Of a stretch of 64,000 nucleotides of DNA, positions 9,119-16,600 are shown one piece after another (position 1 is the first letter of the stretch; every line of letters begins with the position of its first letter). Position numbers and translations under genes: made by a program. The DNA lies in contig NZ_SSBJ01000001.1 of NCBI RefSeq assembly GCF_004795055.1, positions 62,001 to 126,000 of the forward strand, read 5' to 3'. The notes beneath the pieces were generated by a model. That model worked only from the letters and a program-made list of their open reading frames with translations, had not been told where the DNA came from and ran no database searches. This DNA comes from Streptomyces sp. A1136. GTDB taxonomy: Bacteria > Actinomycetota > Actinomycetes > Streptomycetales > Streptomycetaceae.

Positions 9119-9396
9119 ACCCCAGCTCAGGCGAGTCGATGCACTGGTGTATGAACCAGGCGGTCCGCTTGTACAGGTTCGGGGAGAGTGGGAAAAACCT
9201 GGCCTTTTCGATCAGGTACCGAACCGTGCGGGGGCCGAACAACCCCGGACGGACGCCTACGCGTTGTCCCGAGCGCGTCAGCCTGAAGAACTTCTGAGGG
9301 CACGCCTCGTGGGGACGGACCGGAGGTCACCCCGCTGACGGATACACACGCCGGATCGACATTAAAATGTCCCTCAAACCGCTCATGGGGGGATTT
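9119..9396. other. Divergent intergenic region between the biosynthetic operon and the effector module
   Basis: Together with 9036-9118 this makes about 360 bases without a supported gene. It should contain promoters in both directions. The only structured elements I see are the 7-bp inverted repeat at 9094-9118 and the short palindrome at 9358-9371. Reading frames through it lack coding-type third-position bias. Confidence 0.6.
9358..9371. promoter_or_regulatory. Short palindrome before the WXG100-like gene
   Basis: GACATT-AA-AATGTC, 6-bp arms with a 2-base centre, overlaps the -10-like TAAAAT and lies 25 bases before the start codon. Candidate operator or promoter for the effector module. 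Confidence 0.4.
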
Positions 9397-9720
9397 ATGG
9401 ACGTAGACATCAAGACGCACTATGTGCGACAAAGCGCAGGGGGAGCCCGCACGATCGCCGAAGGGGCACTGGAGAACCTGCGACGGTCACTCGATTCGAG
9501 CGACACGGCAGCCGACGGCCACCACGGCTGGTCCTCGGCCTCGGCGTTGAAGGGGTGCGCGACCGCCTGGGAGGACCACATGGTCGACTTGGGCAAGCAG
9601 ATGAACACCATGGCCGACAATCTCCACACCACGGCCAACGCCTACGACACCACGGACGCGCAGGCGAAGGACGCCTTCAGCAGGCTCCGGAGCGGCCTCG
9701 CCGAGTTCGGGGGAAACTGA
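9397..9720 (+). CDS. WXG100-like (ESAT-6 type) protein
   Basis: 107 residues, predicted almost entirely helical, with a central Gly-Trp turn (HHGWSSASALKGC) between two helices, the layout of WXG100 proteins carried by type VII secretion systems. The strict Trp-x-Gly is not present, so this is a divergent member. ATG 9397 is preferred over upstream codons because a G-rich ribosome-binding site (GGGGGGA, 9387-9393) lies just before it. It ends three bases before the next gene, a large protein with an amidase domain, so it is probably the small partner for that effector. No ESX core genes are in the window. Confidence 0.7.
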   Translation: MDVDIKTHYVRQSAGGARTIAEGALENLRRSLDSSDTAADGHHGWSSASALKGCATAWEDHMVDLGKQMNTMADNLHTTANAYDTTDAQAKDAFSRLRSGLAEFGGN

Positions 9721-9723
9721 TTC

Positions 9724-11019
9724 GTGGTCGCCTATCACGACCTGTACGACTGCCGTGTGGACCAGTGGCAGAAGGCGGCGGACGACTGGGTCGACCTGGC
9801 CCGGCGCTCCTCTTCCGCCGCCGAGGACATCCGCGCGCAGGGCAAGAAGCCGCTCGACGACCACTGGGCGGACGCCACCGGCAAGACGGCCGGCAAGCGC
9901 CTGGAGGACCTCGCCGACCGCCTGGAGTCCGGCGGGGACATCATGAAGGGTGTGGCCATGGTGCTCGACGCGCTGGCCCACTCCATGGGCTACGCCCGAC
10001 GCACCCTGTTGCACGCGGTCGAACTGGCCGGCGAGCACGGGCTGAGCATCCAGGACGGCCGCGCCGAGGGCGCGTACACGGGCGCCGCCCCAGTCGGCCC
10101 GAACGTCCCGCAGAACGTGCGCGACGCCTACACCAAGGAACTGGGACACATATCCGAGGTCAACGGGCTGATAGAGGAAGCCCTGCGCGAGGCGTCCCAG
10201 GCGGACGCGAAGGCCTCCACCGAACTGGACAGACTGGCAAAGACCATCGGCGTCGCCGACACCTCGCAGGCGCACAACGAAATCCTGGTCGAGGCGTCCC
10301 ATGTCGAATTCGACTTGCTCAGGGCGGACATCCCGGTCGGGAAGGACCCGCACCTCGTCCGCGCCTGGTGGGACGGCCTGACGCCGCAGCAGCAGAAGGA
10401 CCTCATGCGGGCCGATCCCGTGACCATCGCCGACCTCAAGGGCCTGCCGCCCGAGGTCGGGCACGAGCTCCGCGGACCCGACGGCAAGATCGACCGGGTC
10501 GAGATGGTGCGGTACGCGCTCGACCACTGGGACAAGCCGGACGATCTCGAGTTCAAGAACAACTGCGCCAATTTCACCTCGTCGGCTCTTGAGGCCGGAG
10601 GGATGCACAACAAGTTCGACTTCTGGATGGGGCCACGCGGGGACAACACCTGGGGACGTGAGAGCGGCCTGGGGGTGGACTGGATCGACCAGCGGGCATA
10701 CCACTCCCGATCGTGGTCGCAGGCCAAAGGCCTGCATGGCTTCCTCCTGCGCAACGGCGGTGAGGAAGTCGCGAGATCGGAAGCACGCCCTGGCGACGTG
10801 ATCTTCTACGAGCAGGTCGCTCCCGACCCGGACGAGCCGCAGGGCGAGATCTACCACGCTGCCGTGGTGACCTCGGTGACCCCTGATGGCGACGTCAAGT
10901 TGACTCAGCACACCAGCTCGTTCCAGAACGTGAGTCTGGACAGCCGCGAGCATGTTGCCACCAGGAACCACGGCGAGCAGCGCATCCACATCGTCCGACC
11001 GCACCCGAATTGGTACTGA
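9724..11019 (+). CDS. Type VII-associated effector with C-terminal Amidase_6-like domain
   Basis: 431 residues from GTG 9724. Residues 1-130 are helical and resemble WXG/LXG-type secretion domains (YDCRVDQWQKAADDWVDLA). A linker holds WWDGLTPQQQKDL, common in actinomycete ESX substrates. The C-terminal domain, from about residue 255, has VRYALDHWD, NNCANFTSSALEAGG with candidate nucleophile Cys281, GDVIFYEQ and IYHAAVVTSV with candidate His378. This matches the Amidase_6/NlpC-like cysteine hydrolase pattern. There is no Sec signal peptide. It is three bases after the WXG100-like gene and overlaps a small membrane-protein gene by one base. A cell-wall amidase or antibacterial toxin role is inference. 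Confidence 0.75.
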   Translation: MVAYHDLYDCRVDQWQKAADDWVDLARRSSSAAEDIRAQGKKPLDDHWADATGKTAGKRLEDLADRLESGGDIMKGVAMVLDALAHSMGYARRTLLHAVELAGEHGLSIQDGRAEGAYTGAAPVGPNVPQNVRDAYTKELGHISEVNGLIEEALREASQADAKASTELDRLAKTIGVADTSQAHNEILVEASHVEFDLLRADIPVGKDPHLVRAWWDGLTPQQQKDLMRADPVTIADLKGLPPEVGHELRGPDGKIDRVEMVRYALDHWDKPDDLEFKNNCANFTSSALEAGGMHNKFDFWMGPRGDNTWGRESGLGVDWIDQRAYHSRSWSQAKGLHGFLLRNGGEEVARSEARPGDVIFYEQVAPDPDEPQGEIYHAAVVTSVTPDGDVKLTQHTSSFQNVSLDSREHVATRNHGEQRIHIVRPHPNWY

Positions 11020-11453
11020 TGGAAACCTCCTCCTCAGCCGCATTGTCCGGCGCCGCGCAGGACCGCACGGTCACGCCAGGCATGGTGATCACGGCACTGC
11101 TCGTTCCGGTCGTGGCCGTTCTCGGTGTGGTCACCTCCTTGCGCGTCCAGGACATCGACAGCGACTGGGTACACCGGCAGCAGGCGGCCTGTCGGCACAT
11201 GCCTTTCCCGAAGATGGAATACGTCGTCGCGTGGTCGGGACCGATCCTCGGCGTGGCGGCGATGGCCGTCTGCGCACTGCTCGCCCGGTGGATCCGCCGC
11301 CGCTGCGGCATGCGGCTCTGGGACACGTGGCCGGGGCTCTTGGCCTTCGTCTGCGCCATGCTCAACCTACTGGCGATTCTGCTGGAGCTGTTCATGCTGT
11401 GGGCCACGTACACCCCCGACGGGTCGGGGCCGATCCTGGGTGACTGCGGATAA
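11019..11453 (+). CDS. Small membrane protein, candidate immunity protein
   Basis: 144 residues with three likely membrane helices (MVITALLVPVVAVLGVVTSL; YVVAWSGPILGVAAMAVCAL; LLAFVCAMLNLLAILLELFM) and Cys residues between them and at the C-terminus. ATG 11019 overlaps the TGA of the amidase-domain gene (TGATG), so translation is coupled. I do not recognise a family. The order WXG partner, effector, small membrane protein and the tight coupling are what one expects for an immunity protein protecting against an envelope-acting toxin; this is inference only. Confidence 0.65.
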   Translation: METSSSAALSGAAQDRTVTPGMVITALLVPVVAVLGVVTSLRVQDIDSDWVHRQQAACRHMPFPKMEYVVAWSGPILGVAAMAVCALLARWIRRRCGMRLWDTWPGLLAFVCAMLNLLAILLELFMLWATYTPDGSGPILGDCG

Positions 11454-11467
11454 GCGGGCAGCACGGC

Positions 11468-11488
11468 TCACGGCGGAGCTCCGTGAGG
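11468..11488. terminator. Small hairpin after the effector module
   Basis: CTCACGG at 11468-11474 and CCGTGAG at 11482-11488 form a perfect 7-bp stem with a 7-base loop, 15 bases after the last stop codon of the module. Possible terminator; short for this genome. Confidence 0.4.
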
Positions 11489-11651
11489 ACGGGGGCCCCG
11501 GCCTTCGCCGTGAGCCTGACGGGGCAGATCCGCAGCGCCGAACCGGGCTTGCCCGGACGGTAGATGGGCCAGGACCACCGCGCCACGGGGCGATAGGCAG
11601 GCGCCGGCTGCGAGAGGATGTGGGACCCACACGCAACAGGAGGCAACACCC

Positions 11652-12254
11652 GTGGAAAAGACCGCCACCCGTCCCGTCTTCCGGACCAGACGGGACCAAC
11701 TCCGTAACGGTGGCCGGGGAGCGCTGATCGGGACCGCCTTCGGCGTGATGTGGTTCGCCCTCGGACAGTCCGCCGTCCACGGGACCGCCCGCCCGGCCGT
11801 ACTCGTGGGCGGTCTCCTCATGTTCGCCGCGAGCGCCGGCGCCGTGGTCCGCCTCTTCCTCATGGCCCGCCGTACCCCCGCCACCGTGCAGGGCGCGCCG
11901 GCGGCCGCGGGCGGCGGCGGCCCGAAGTTCCTCACCGTCGTACTGATCGAGGCGGCCGTCCTCGGGGTGGGCAACAACTACATACGCACCGGCCTGCACC
12001 GCCCGGAGCTGATGCTGACCTGGTCGGCGCTGGTCGTCGGCGCGCACTTCTTCCCGATGGCCCGGAGCCTGCGCGCCCCGATGTTGCGCTGGGTGGGCGC
12101 CGCGATGCTCGCCACCGTCGGCCTGGCGGCACTGGCCACGCTGCTGCCGGGTGCGACCGAGGACGTCTGGCAGTCCGTACCGGGCATCGGCTGCGCCGCC
12201 GTGCTGTGGGCGGGGGCGGCGTACACCGGCCTGCGGGCGGGCCGGAAGGCGTAA
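11652..12254 (+). CDS. Integral membrane protein of unknown function
   Basis: 200 residues with about six hydrophobic helices (ALIGTAFGVMWFALGQ, AVLVGGLLMFAASAGAVVRLF, FLTVVLIEAAVLGVGNNYI and later segments). GTG 11652 follows AGGAGG at 11638-11643 with good spacing. I do not recognise a family and see no catalytic motif. It stands alone: the upstream gene ends 198 bases away and the next gene, alkaline phosphatase, has its own regulatory region. Confidence 0.75.
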   Translation: MEKTATRPVFRTRRDQLRNGGRGALIGTAFGVMWFALGQSAVHGTARPAVLVGGLLMFAASAGAVVRLFLMARRTPATVQGAPAAAGGGGPKFLTVVLIEAAVLGVGNNYIRTGLHRPELMLTWSALVVGAHFFPMARSLRAPMLRWVGAAMLATVGLAALATLLPGATEDVWQSVPGIGCAAVLWAGAAYTGLRAGRKA

Positions 12255-12270
12255 GCCCGTCCCTGCACGG

Positions 12271-12300
12271 CCCTTCACGTCCCTTCGCGTCCCTTCACCT
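12271..12300. repeat. Three 10-base direct repeats upstream of alkaline phosphatase
   Basis: CCCTTCACGT, CCCTTCGCGT and CCCTTCACCT follow one another without gaps, about 100 bases before the PHO-box-like repeat. They could be part of a regulator site or just a local duplication. Confidence 0.6.
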
Positions 12301-12401
12301 GCCCGGCGCCGCACGCCCCCTGCCGGGGCGCGGCCGTTCGGCCGGGGGGTGGAGGTACGGTTTCCGGCGTTCGGGTGGTGGTTACGTGTTGAGAAGGGGC
12401 C

Positions 12402-12423
12402 GTTCATGTGGCGCTCATAGCTT
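12402..12423 (+). promoter_or_regulatory. PHO-box-like direct repeat (PhoP site candidate)
   Basis: GTTCATGTGGC and GCTCATAGCTT are adjacent 11-base units starting G(T/C)TCAT. Streptomyces PhoP boxes are 11-base direct repeats with a GTTCA core. The position, 42 bases before the start of a secreted alkaline phosphatase, fits phosphate-starvation control. Confidence 0.55.
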
Positions 12424-12465
12424 CGAGAGGACCACGTCGTCCTTCCCGAGGGGATCTCCCAGCAC

Positions 12466-14001
12466 ATGCGCCGCAGACCAGTGAAGACGTTGACCGTTCT
12501 CGCCCTCGCGGGGGCCATGGCCGCGGGGTCGGCGGCCACCGCCAACTCCGCGCCGCAGAACGACGAGCGTGGCAAGGACATCCGGAACGTCATCTACCTG
12601 CTCGGTGACGGCATGGGCCGCACGCACGTCACGGCCGCCCGCGACCGGTACTACGGCCCCGGCGGCAAGCTCACCATGGAGACCCTGCCCTACACCGGCG
12701 CGGTCGCCACGTACGCCGTCGAGAAGGGCACCGCCAAGCCGTCCCTGGTCACCGACTCGGCCAGCTCCGCCACCGCGTGGTCGACCGGCGTCAAGACGTA
12801 CAACGCCGCGATCGGCGTGGACTCGTACGAGAAGAAGGTCGCCACGCTGATGGAGCAGGCCAAGGCGGCCGGCTTCGCCACGGGCAACGTCTCCACAGCC
12901 GAGATCACCGACGCCACCCCGGCGGCCCAGTTCAGCCACGCGCTGCTGCGCGGCTGCCAGGGCCCGGTCTACTCCGACGCCGCCTGCCTCCCCAAGAAGG
13001 AGGACGGTACGTACGAGGCCGCGCCCGCCGACAAGACGCTGATCACGCCGATCGCCGAGCAGATCGCCCGCAACGGCACCGCCGACGTCGTCTTCGGCGG
13101 CGGTCTCGCCCGCTTCGAGCCGGACGACCAGAAGGCCCTCCAGGCCCAGGGCTACCAGGTGCTCGGCAACTTCGGCGACGCCGCGCTGCCCGCCCAGACC
13201 GCCGCCAGCCAGAAGGTCGCCACCAAGGCGGACCTCGACAAGGCCAACGGCAAGAAGGTCATCGGCCTCTTCAACCGGGGCAACCTGACGGTCGAGCAGG
13301 CCAAGGCCGGCCTGCCCGCCGACGCCCCGCAGAAGCAGGAGCCGACGCTGGCCGACATGGCCCGCAAGTCGATCGCGCTGCTCTCCGACCGCAAGCAGCA
13401 GGAGCGCGGCAAGGGCAAGGGCTTCTTCCTCCAGATCGAGGGCGCCCAGATCGACAAGCGCTCGCACGCCAACGACGCCGCGCAGACGCTCGGCGAGGTC
13501 AAGGCCTTCGACGACGCGGTCAAGGCCGCCTACGACTTCGCGAAGAAGGACGGCCACACGCTGGTGATCGTCACGGCCGACCACGAGTGCGCCGGCTTCA
13601 ACATCATCGAGCACGGCACCTACACCAACTCCGAGGCCGTCGCGCCCCCGGCCAACACCGACGCGGGCAACCCGGCGAACAACAGCACGCCGTCGCGCGC
13701 GACCTCGGGCGCGAAGGACACCACCCGTTCGACCGGCATCGTCAACGGGGCGGGCTCGGGTGACGCGAAGAACTTCGCGCCGGCCACCTTCCGCACGCCG
13801 GACGACGCGCCGGACGTGAAGGACGGCAGCCCCGAGGCGAGCCTGTGGCTGACCTACCTGTCCGGCAACCACACCGGCGCGGACGTGCCGATCTTCGCCT
13901 ACGGCCCGAACGGCAGCGCGTTCGCCGCGAGCCAGAACAACACCGAGCTCTACACGAAGATGTACCGCTCGCTGTTCGGCCGTTCGCCGCAGCACCACTG
14001 A
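12466..14001 (+). CDS. phoA: Secreted alkaline phosphatase (PhoA family)
   Basis: 511 residues. An N-terminal signal peptide (MRRRPVKTLTVLALAGAMAA, then SAATANSA) directs export. The mature enzyme carries the family blocks NVIYLLGDGMGRTH (metal-binding Asp), VTDSASSATAWSTG with nucleophile Ser98, FLQIEGAQIDKRSHAND and VIVTADHECAG, which provide the remaining Zn/Mg ligands. It hydrolyses phosphate monoesters outside the cell under phosphate limitation. ATG 12466 is preceded by GAGGGGA. A PHO-box-like repeat lies just upstream. A strong 13-bp hairpin follows. Length is normal for the E. coli-type family with an actinomycete insertion after the ADHECAG block. Confidence 0.95.
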   Translation: MRRRPVKTLTVLALAGAMAAGSAATANSAPQNDERGKDIRNVIYLLGDGMGRTHVTAARDRYYGPGGKLTMETLPYTGAVATYAVEKGTAKPSLVTDSASSATAWSTGVKTYNAAIGVDSYEKKVATLMEQAKAAGFATGNVSTAEITDATPAAQFSHALLRGCQGPVYSDAACLPKKEDGTYEAAPADKTLITPIAEQIARNGTADVVFGGGLARFEPDDQKALQAQGYQVLGNFGDAALPAQTAASQKVATKADLDKANGKKVIGLFNRGNLTVEQAKAGLPADAPQKQEPTLADMARKSIALLSDRKQQERGKGKGFFLQIEGAQIDKRSHANDAAQTLGEVKAFDDAVKAAYDFAKKDGHTLVIVTADHECAGFNIIEHGTYTNSEAVAPPANTDAGNPANNSTPSRATSGAKDTTRSTGIVNGAGSGDAKNFAPATFRTPDDAPDVKDGSPEASLWLTYLSGNHTGADVPIFAYGPNGSAFAASQNNTELYTKMYRSLFGRSPQHH

Positions 14002-14014
14002 TCCCTCGCGCACC

Positions 14015-14046
14015 CGGGGCCGGGGGGACTCCTCCCCCCGGCCCCG
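14015..14046. terminator. Strong hairpin after alkaline phosphatase
   Basis: Perfect 13-bp G/C stem, left arm 14015-14027 and right arm 14034-14046, with the loop ACTCCT. It begins 13 bases after the stop codon and ends just before the ribosome-binding site of the downstream lipoprotein gene. Confidence 0.85.
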
Positions 14047-14066
14047 CCCCCTTTCAGGAGCGTTCG

Positions 14067-14606
14067 ATGAGAAACCCCCTGCGCCGCGCCGCTCTCGCGC
14101 TGGTCCCGGCCGTGGCCGTACTCGCCCTCGCCGGCGGTTGCTCCGGCGGCGCGCCCCGCACCGCCCCCGCCGGGGAGCCGGTCGCCGCCGCGTCGCCCGT
14201 GGTGTTGCCCGCGCCGCGCAGCGCGCCCGCGCCGGCGGCCGTGCTCGCGCAGCCCGTCCGTCCGGGCGAAGTACACGTCGGGGAGGGGCCGTTCACCGAC
14301 CGGGTACGGCTGGACGGCCTGAGGCTCACCGACCGGCAGACCGTCACCGGGCACGTGGCCATCACGGCGGACGTCAGCGACACCCTGGCCCTCGAACTGG
14401 CGGTGGCCTACTACGACGCCTCCGGGCACCTGGTGGGCACCGGGGCGTTCCAGTACCAGGAGGAGGGCGAGGACGCGCACGGCGCCGAGCACCACGACGG
14501 TCCGCGCGCGGCGGGTGACGGCATCGACTTCACCGTGTCTCCGGGCAAACTCACCGGCACCCCGGCCAGTGCCGTACTGACCATCCCGGTGCTGGTGAGC
14601 GAGTAG
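14067..14606 (+). CDS. Putative lipoprotein
   Basis: 179 residues. MRNPLRRAALALVPAVAVLA is a signal sequence, and LAGGC is a lipobox with the Cys near residue 25, so the mature protein should be lipid-anchored outside the membrane. The body after a Pro/Ala-rich linker contains beta-strand-like blocks (LTDRQTVTGHVAITADVS, LALELAVAYYDASGHLVG) reminiscent of FxLYD-type extracellular domains, but I cannot name the family. ATG 14067 follows CAGGAG. The gene sits behind the phosphatase terminator, so expression is probably separate. Confidence 0.75.
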   Translation: MRNPLRRAALALVPAVAVLALAGGCSGGAPRTAPAGEPVAAASPVVLPAPRSAPAPAAVLAQPVRPGEVHVGEGPFTDRVRLDGLRLTDRQTVTGHVAITADVSDTLALELAVAYYDASGHLVGTGAFQYQEEGEDAHGAEHHDGPRAAGDGIDFTVSPGKLTGTPASAVLTIPVLVSE

Positions 14607-14675
14607 CCCCGACGGCGGCTCGGCCCCGGGCGCGCCGGCGACGGCGCGGCTCGGCCACGAGGGCCGACCGGCGGC

Positions 14676-15665
14676 TCAGCCCCGGGCGCGCGGGGACAGC
14701 CGGTTCACCAGCTCGGCCAGGTCCTCGCAGGCCTGCTGGATCTTGAGACGGACATTGTTCTGCTCGGTGACCAGCGCCGACAGCAGGAGCGCGGTCAGGG
14801 CCACGCAACCGTTGAGCGCCATCAGATTGGCCATGATCTCCAGAGTGCTGTGATGCGCGAACGGCCCCGCCCGGTCGGTGGCCGCCGACACCGCCGCCGC
14901 CGAGATCAGCAGCGCGCACGGCGCCGCCCCCGCCAGCTGGAACCGGACCGCGGCCCAGATCAGCAGCGGGAAGACCAGGAAGAGCAGCGAGAGCGAACTG
15001 CGCGTCACCACCAGGGTGACCAGCACGGCCGCGGCCGAAAGGGCCACCGCCTCGGCCGTGCGGTACACGTCCCGCGGCAGCCCCGTCATCGGCAGGGCCA
15101 GCAGCACCGGCGTCCCCACGAGCACCCCCATCGCGTCCCCGGCCCACCAGGCCGCCCAAACGGGCCAGAAGTCGCTCCACGGCAGGCTCCCGGCGAGCGC
15201 CAGCACCCCGGTGCCCACGGTCGCGCTGAGCAGCATCGGCAGCAGGCCGCCCAGGAACACCAGGGCCAGTCCGTCGCGCAGCCGGTCCAGCTCGGGGCGG
15301 AACCGGGCCCGGCGGAGCAGCGCGTAGGCACAGAGCGGGGCCAGGGTGTTGCCGGCGATGATGGCCACCCCGCTGGGGGCGACGGGGCCGAGGGTCCGTA
15401 TCACCAGGTAGGTGCCCAGGGCGATGCCGGGCCAGATCCGCGGCCCCCGCCACAGCAGTGCGGCGACGGCGATCCCCGTCGGCAGCCACAACGGCGTGAC
15501 CTGCGCGCCGGCGACGACCAGGCGCTGGAGCAGGCCCAGCCGGCCGGTCACGTAGTAGGCGGCGGCGACCGCGAGGATCCACAGCACCTGCCGCGGTGGG
15601 AAGAGACGCTGTGGGGACAGGGCGATGGGAAGACCCCGCCACCACTGCCCTCGCTCGGTGCTCAC
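14676..15665 (-). CDS. MASE1-domain membrane sensor protein
   Basis: 329 residues with about eight to nine membrane helices and the MASE1 hallmark VTPLWLPTGIAVAALLWRG plus FWPVWAAWWAGDAMGVLVGTP. MASE1 is an integral-membrane sensory domain usually fused to signalling output domains. Here no output domain is attached: the protein ends shortly after a helical region (LVTEQNNVRLKIQQACEDLA) that could be a coiled-coil connector. The preceding gene in the operon (15715-16542) encodes a stand-alone SpoIIE-type phosphatase, so the two may form a split sensor-output pair. The signal sensed is unknown. Confidence 0.85.
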   Translation of the reverse strand: MSTERGQWWRGLPIALSPQRLFPPRQVLWILAVAAAYYVTGRLGLLQRLVVAGAQVTPLWLPTGIAVAALLWRGPRIWPGIALGTYLVIRTLGPVAPSGVAIIAGNTLAPLCAYALLRRARFRPELDRLRDGLALVFLGGLLPMLLSATVGTGVLALAGSLPWSDFWPVWAAWWAGDAMGVLVGTPVLLALPMTGLPRDVYRTAEAVALSAAAVLVTLVVTRSSLSLLFLVFPLLIWAAVRFQLAGAAPCALLISAAAVSAATDRAGPFAHHSTLEIMANLMALNGCVALTALLLSALVTEQNNVRLKIQQACEDLAELVNRLSPRARG

Positions 15666-15714
15666 CCCACGTATGAGACAACGGCGCCGGCCCCGCGCGG
15701 GTGCCTGACACGCC

Positions 15715-16542
15715 CTAACGGGCCGGTGGCGCGTCGTGCCGCAGGACCAGGACGGCCGCGTCGTCCGCGTGACCGGTGGAATCGGCCACCCGCAACACCT
15801 CGGCGGCCAACTCCTCCGGATCGGCCGCCGCGCCGTCCCTGACCACCCGGGCCACCTGCCCCAACCCGGTCTCGATCGGGAACGACGGCCCCTCGACCAC
15901 CCCGTCGGTGAGCAGGACGTACGCGCCGGCCCGCGCGAGGGGCCGGGTCGTCACCGGGTAGTCGCCGCCGGACAGCACGCCCAGCGGCAGGCCCCCCTCG
16001 TCCTCCGCGATGCCGTACGCGCCGTCCACGGTGGCCCACACCGCCGGGATGTGCCCGGCACGGGCGCCTTCGAGCCGCCAGGTGTGGGGGTCGAAACGGA
16101 GGAAGGTACAGGTCGCGAAGAGGTCTCGGCCGACCGACAGCAGCAGGTCGTTGGCGCGCCCCAGCACGTCTCCGGGGTCGGTCGCGGCGGCCGCGACCGC
16201 GCGCAGCGCCATCCGGATCTGCCCCATGAAGGCCGCCGCTTCCACGTCGTGGCCTTGGACGTCGCCGATGGAGAAGGCGAGCGATCCGTCCGTGAGCCCG
16301 AAGCCGTCGTACCAGTCACCGCCGATTTCCAGGCCGTGCCGGGCGGGCGCGTAGCGGGCGGCCGTCCGAAGCCCCGGCACTTCGGGCAGCGACGCCGGCA
16401 GCATCTCGCGCTGCAGGGCCTCGGCCAGCTCCACACGGGCCTGCTGGAACTCGGCCCCCAGCCGTGCCTGCTCGGTGAGCCTCCCGAGCGTGGTCAGGAG
16501 GTCGTCGGCGCTCGCCGGCCGTGGGGAACGACGCGGGGCCAT
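15715..16542 (-). CDS. SpoIIE-type PP2C serine/threonine phosphatase
   Basis: 275 residues. A short N-terminal helical linker (VELAEALQREMLPASLPEVPG) leads to the PP2C core: YAPARHGLEIGGDWYDGF, SIGDVQGHDVEAAAFMG with metal-binding Asp residues, RAGHIPAVW, LLTDGVVE and the C-terminal DDAAVLVLR. All metal ligands expected for SpoIIE/RsbU-like phosphatases are visible. Such enzymes dephosphorylate anti-sigma-factor antagonists in partner-switching pathways. The sigma factor at 18369 and HATPase at 19225 lie nearby, which fits but does not prove a link. The MASE1 gene follows 49 bases downstream. Confidence 0.92.
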   Translation of the reverse strand: MAPRRSPRPASADDLLTTLGRLTEQARLGAEFQQARVELAEALQREMLPASLPEVPGLRTAARYAPARHGLEIGGDWYDGFGLTDGSLAFSIGDVQGHDVEAAAFMGQIRMALRAVAAAATDPGDVLGRANDLLLSVGRDLFATCTFLRFDPHTWRLEGARAGHIPAVWATVDGAYGIAEDEGGLPLGVLSGGDYPVTTRPLARAGAYVLLTDGVVEGPSFPIETGLGQVARVVRDGAAADPEELAAEVLRVADSTGHADDAAVLVLRHDAPPAR

Positions 16543-16600
16543 GGACCGCTCCCTCTGGACGACGGGTTGTCCCTGTCCGCACCAAGGTTAGGTGCGGAGC

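Noticed and set aside
12415..14013. 532-codon minus-strand open frame opposite alkaline phosphatase
   Set aside because: Antisense shadow of a clear PhoA gene; composition dominated by Val, Gly and Arg, no motifs.
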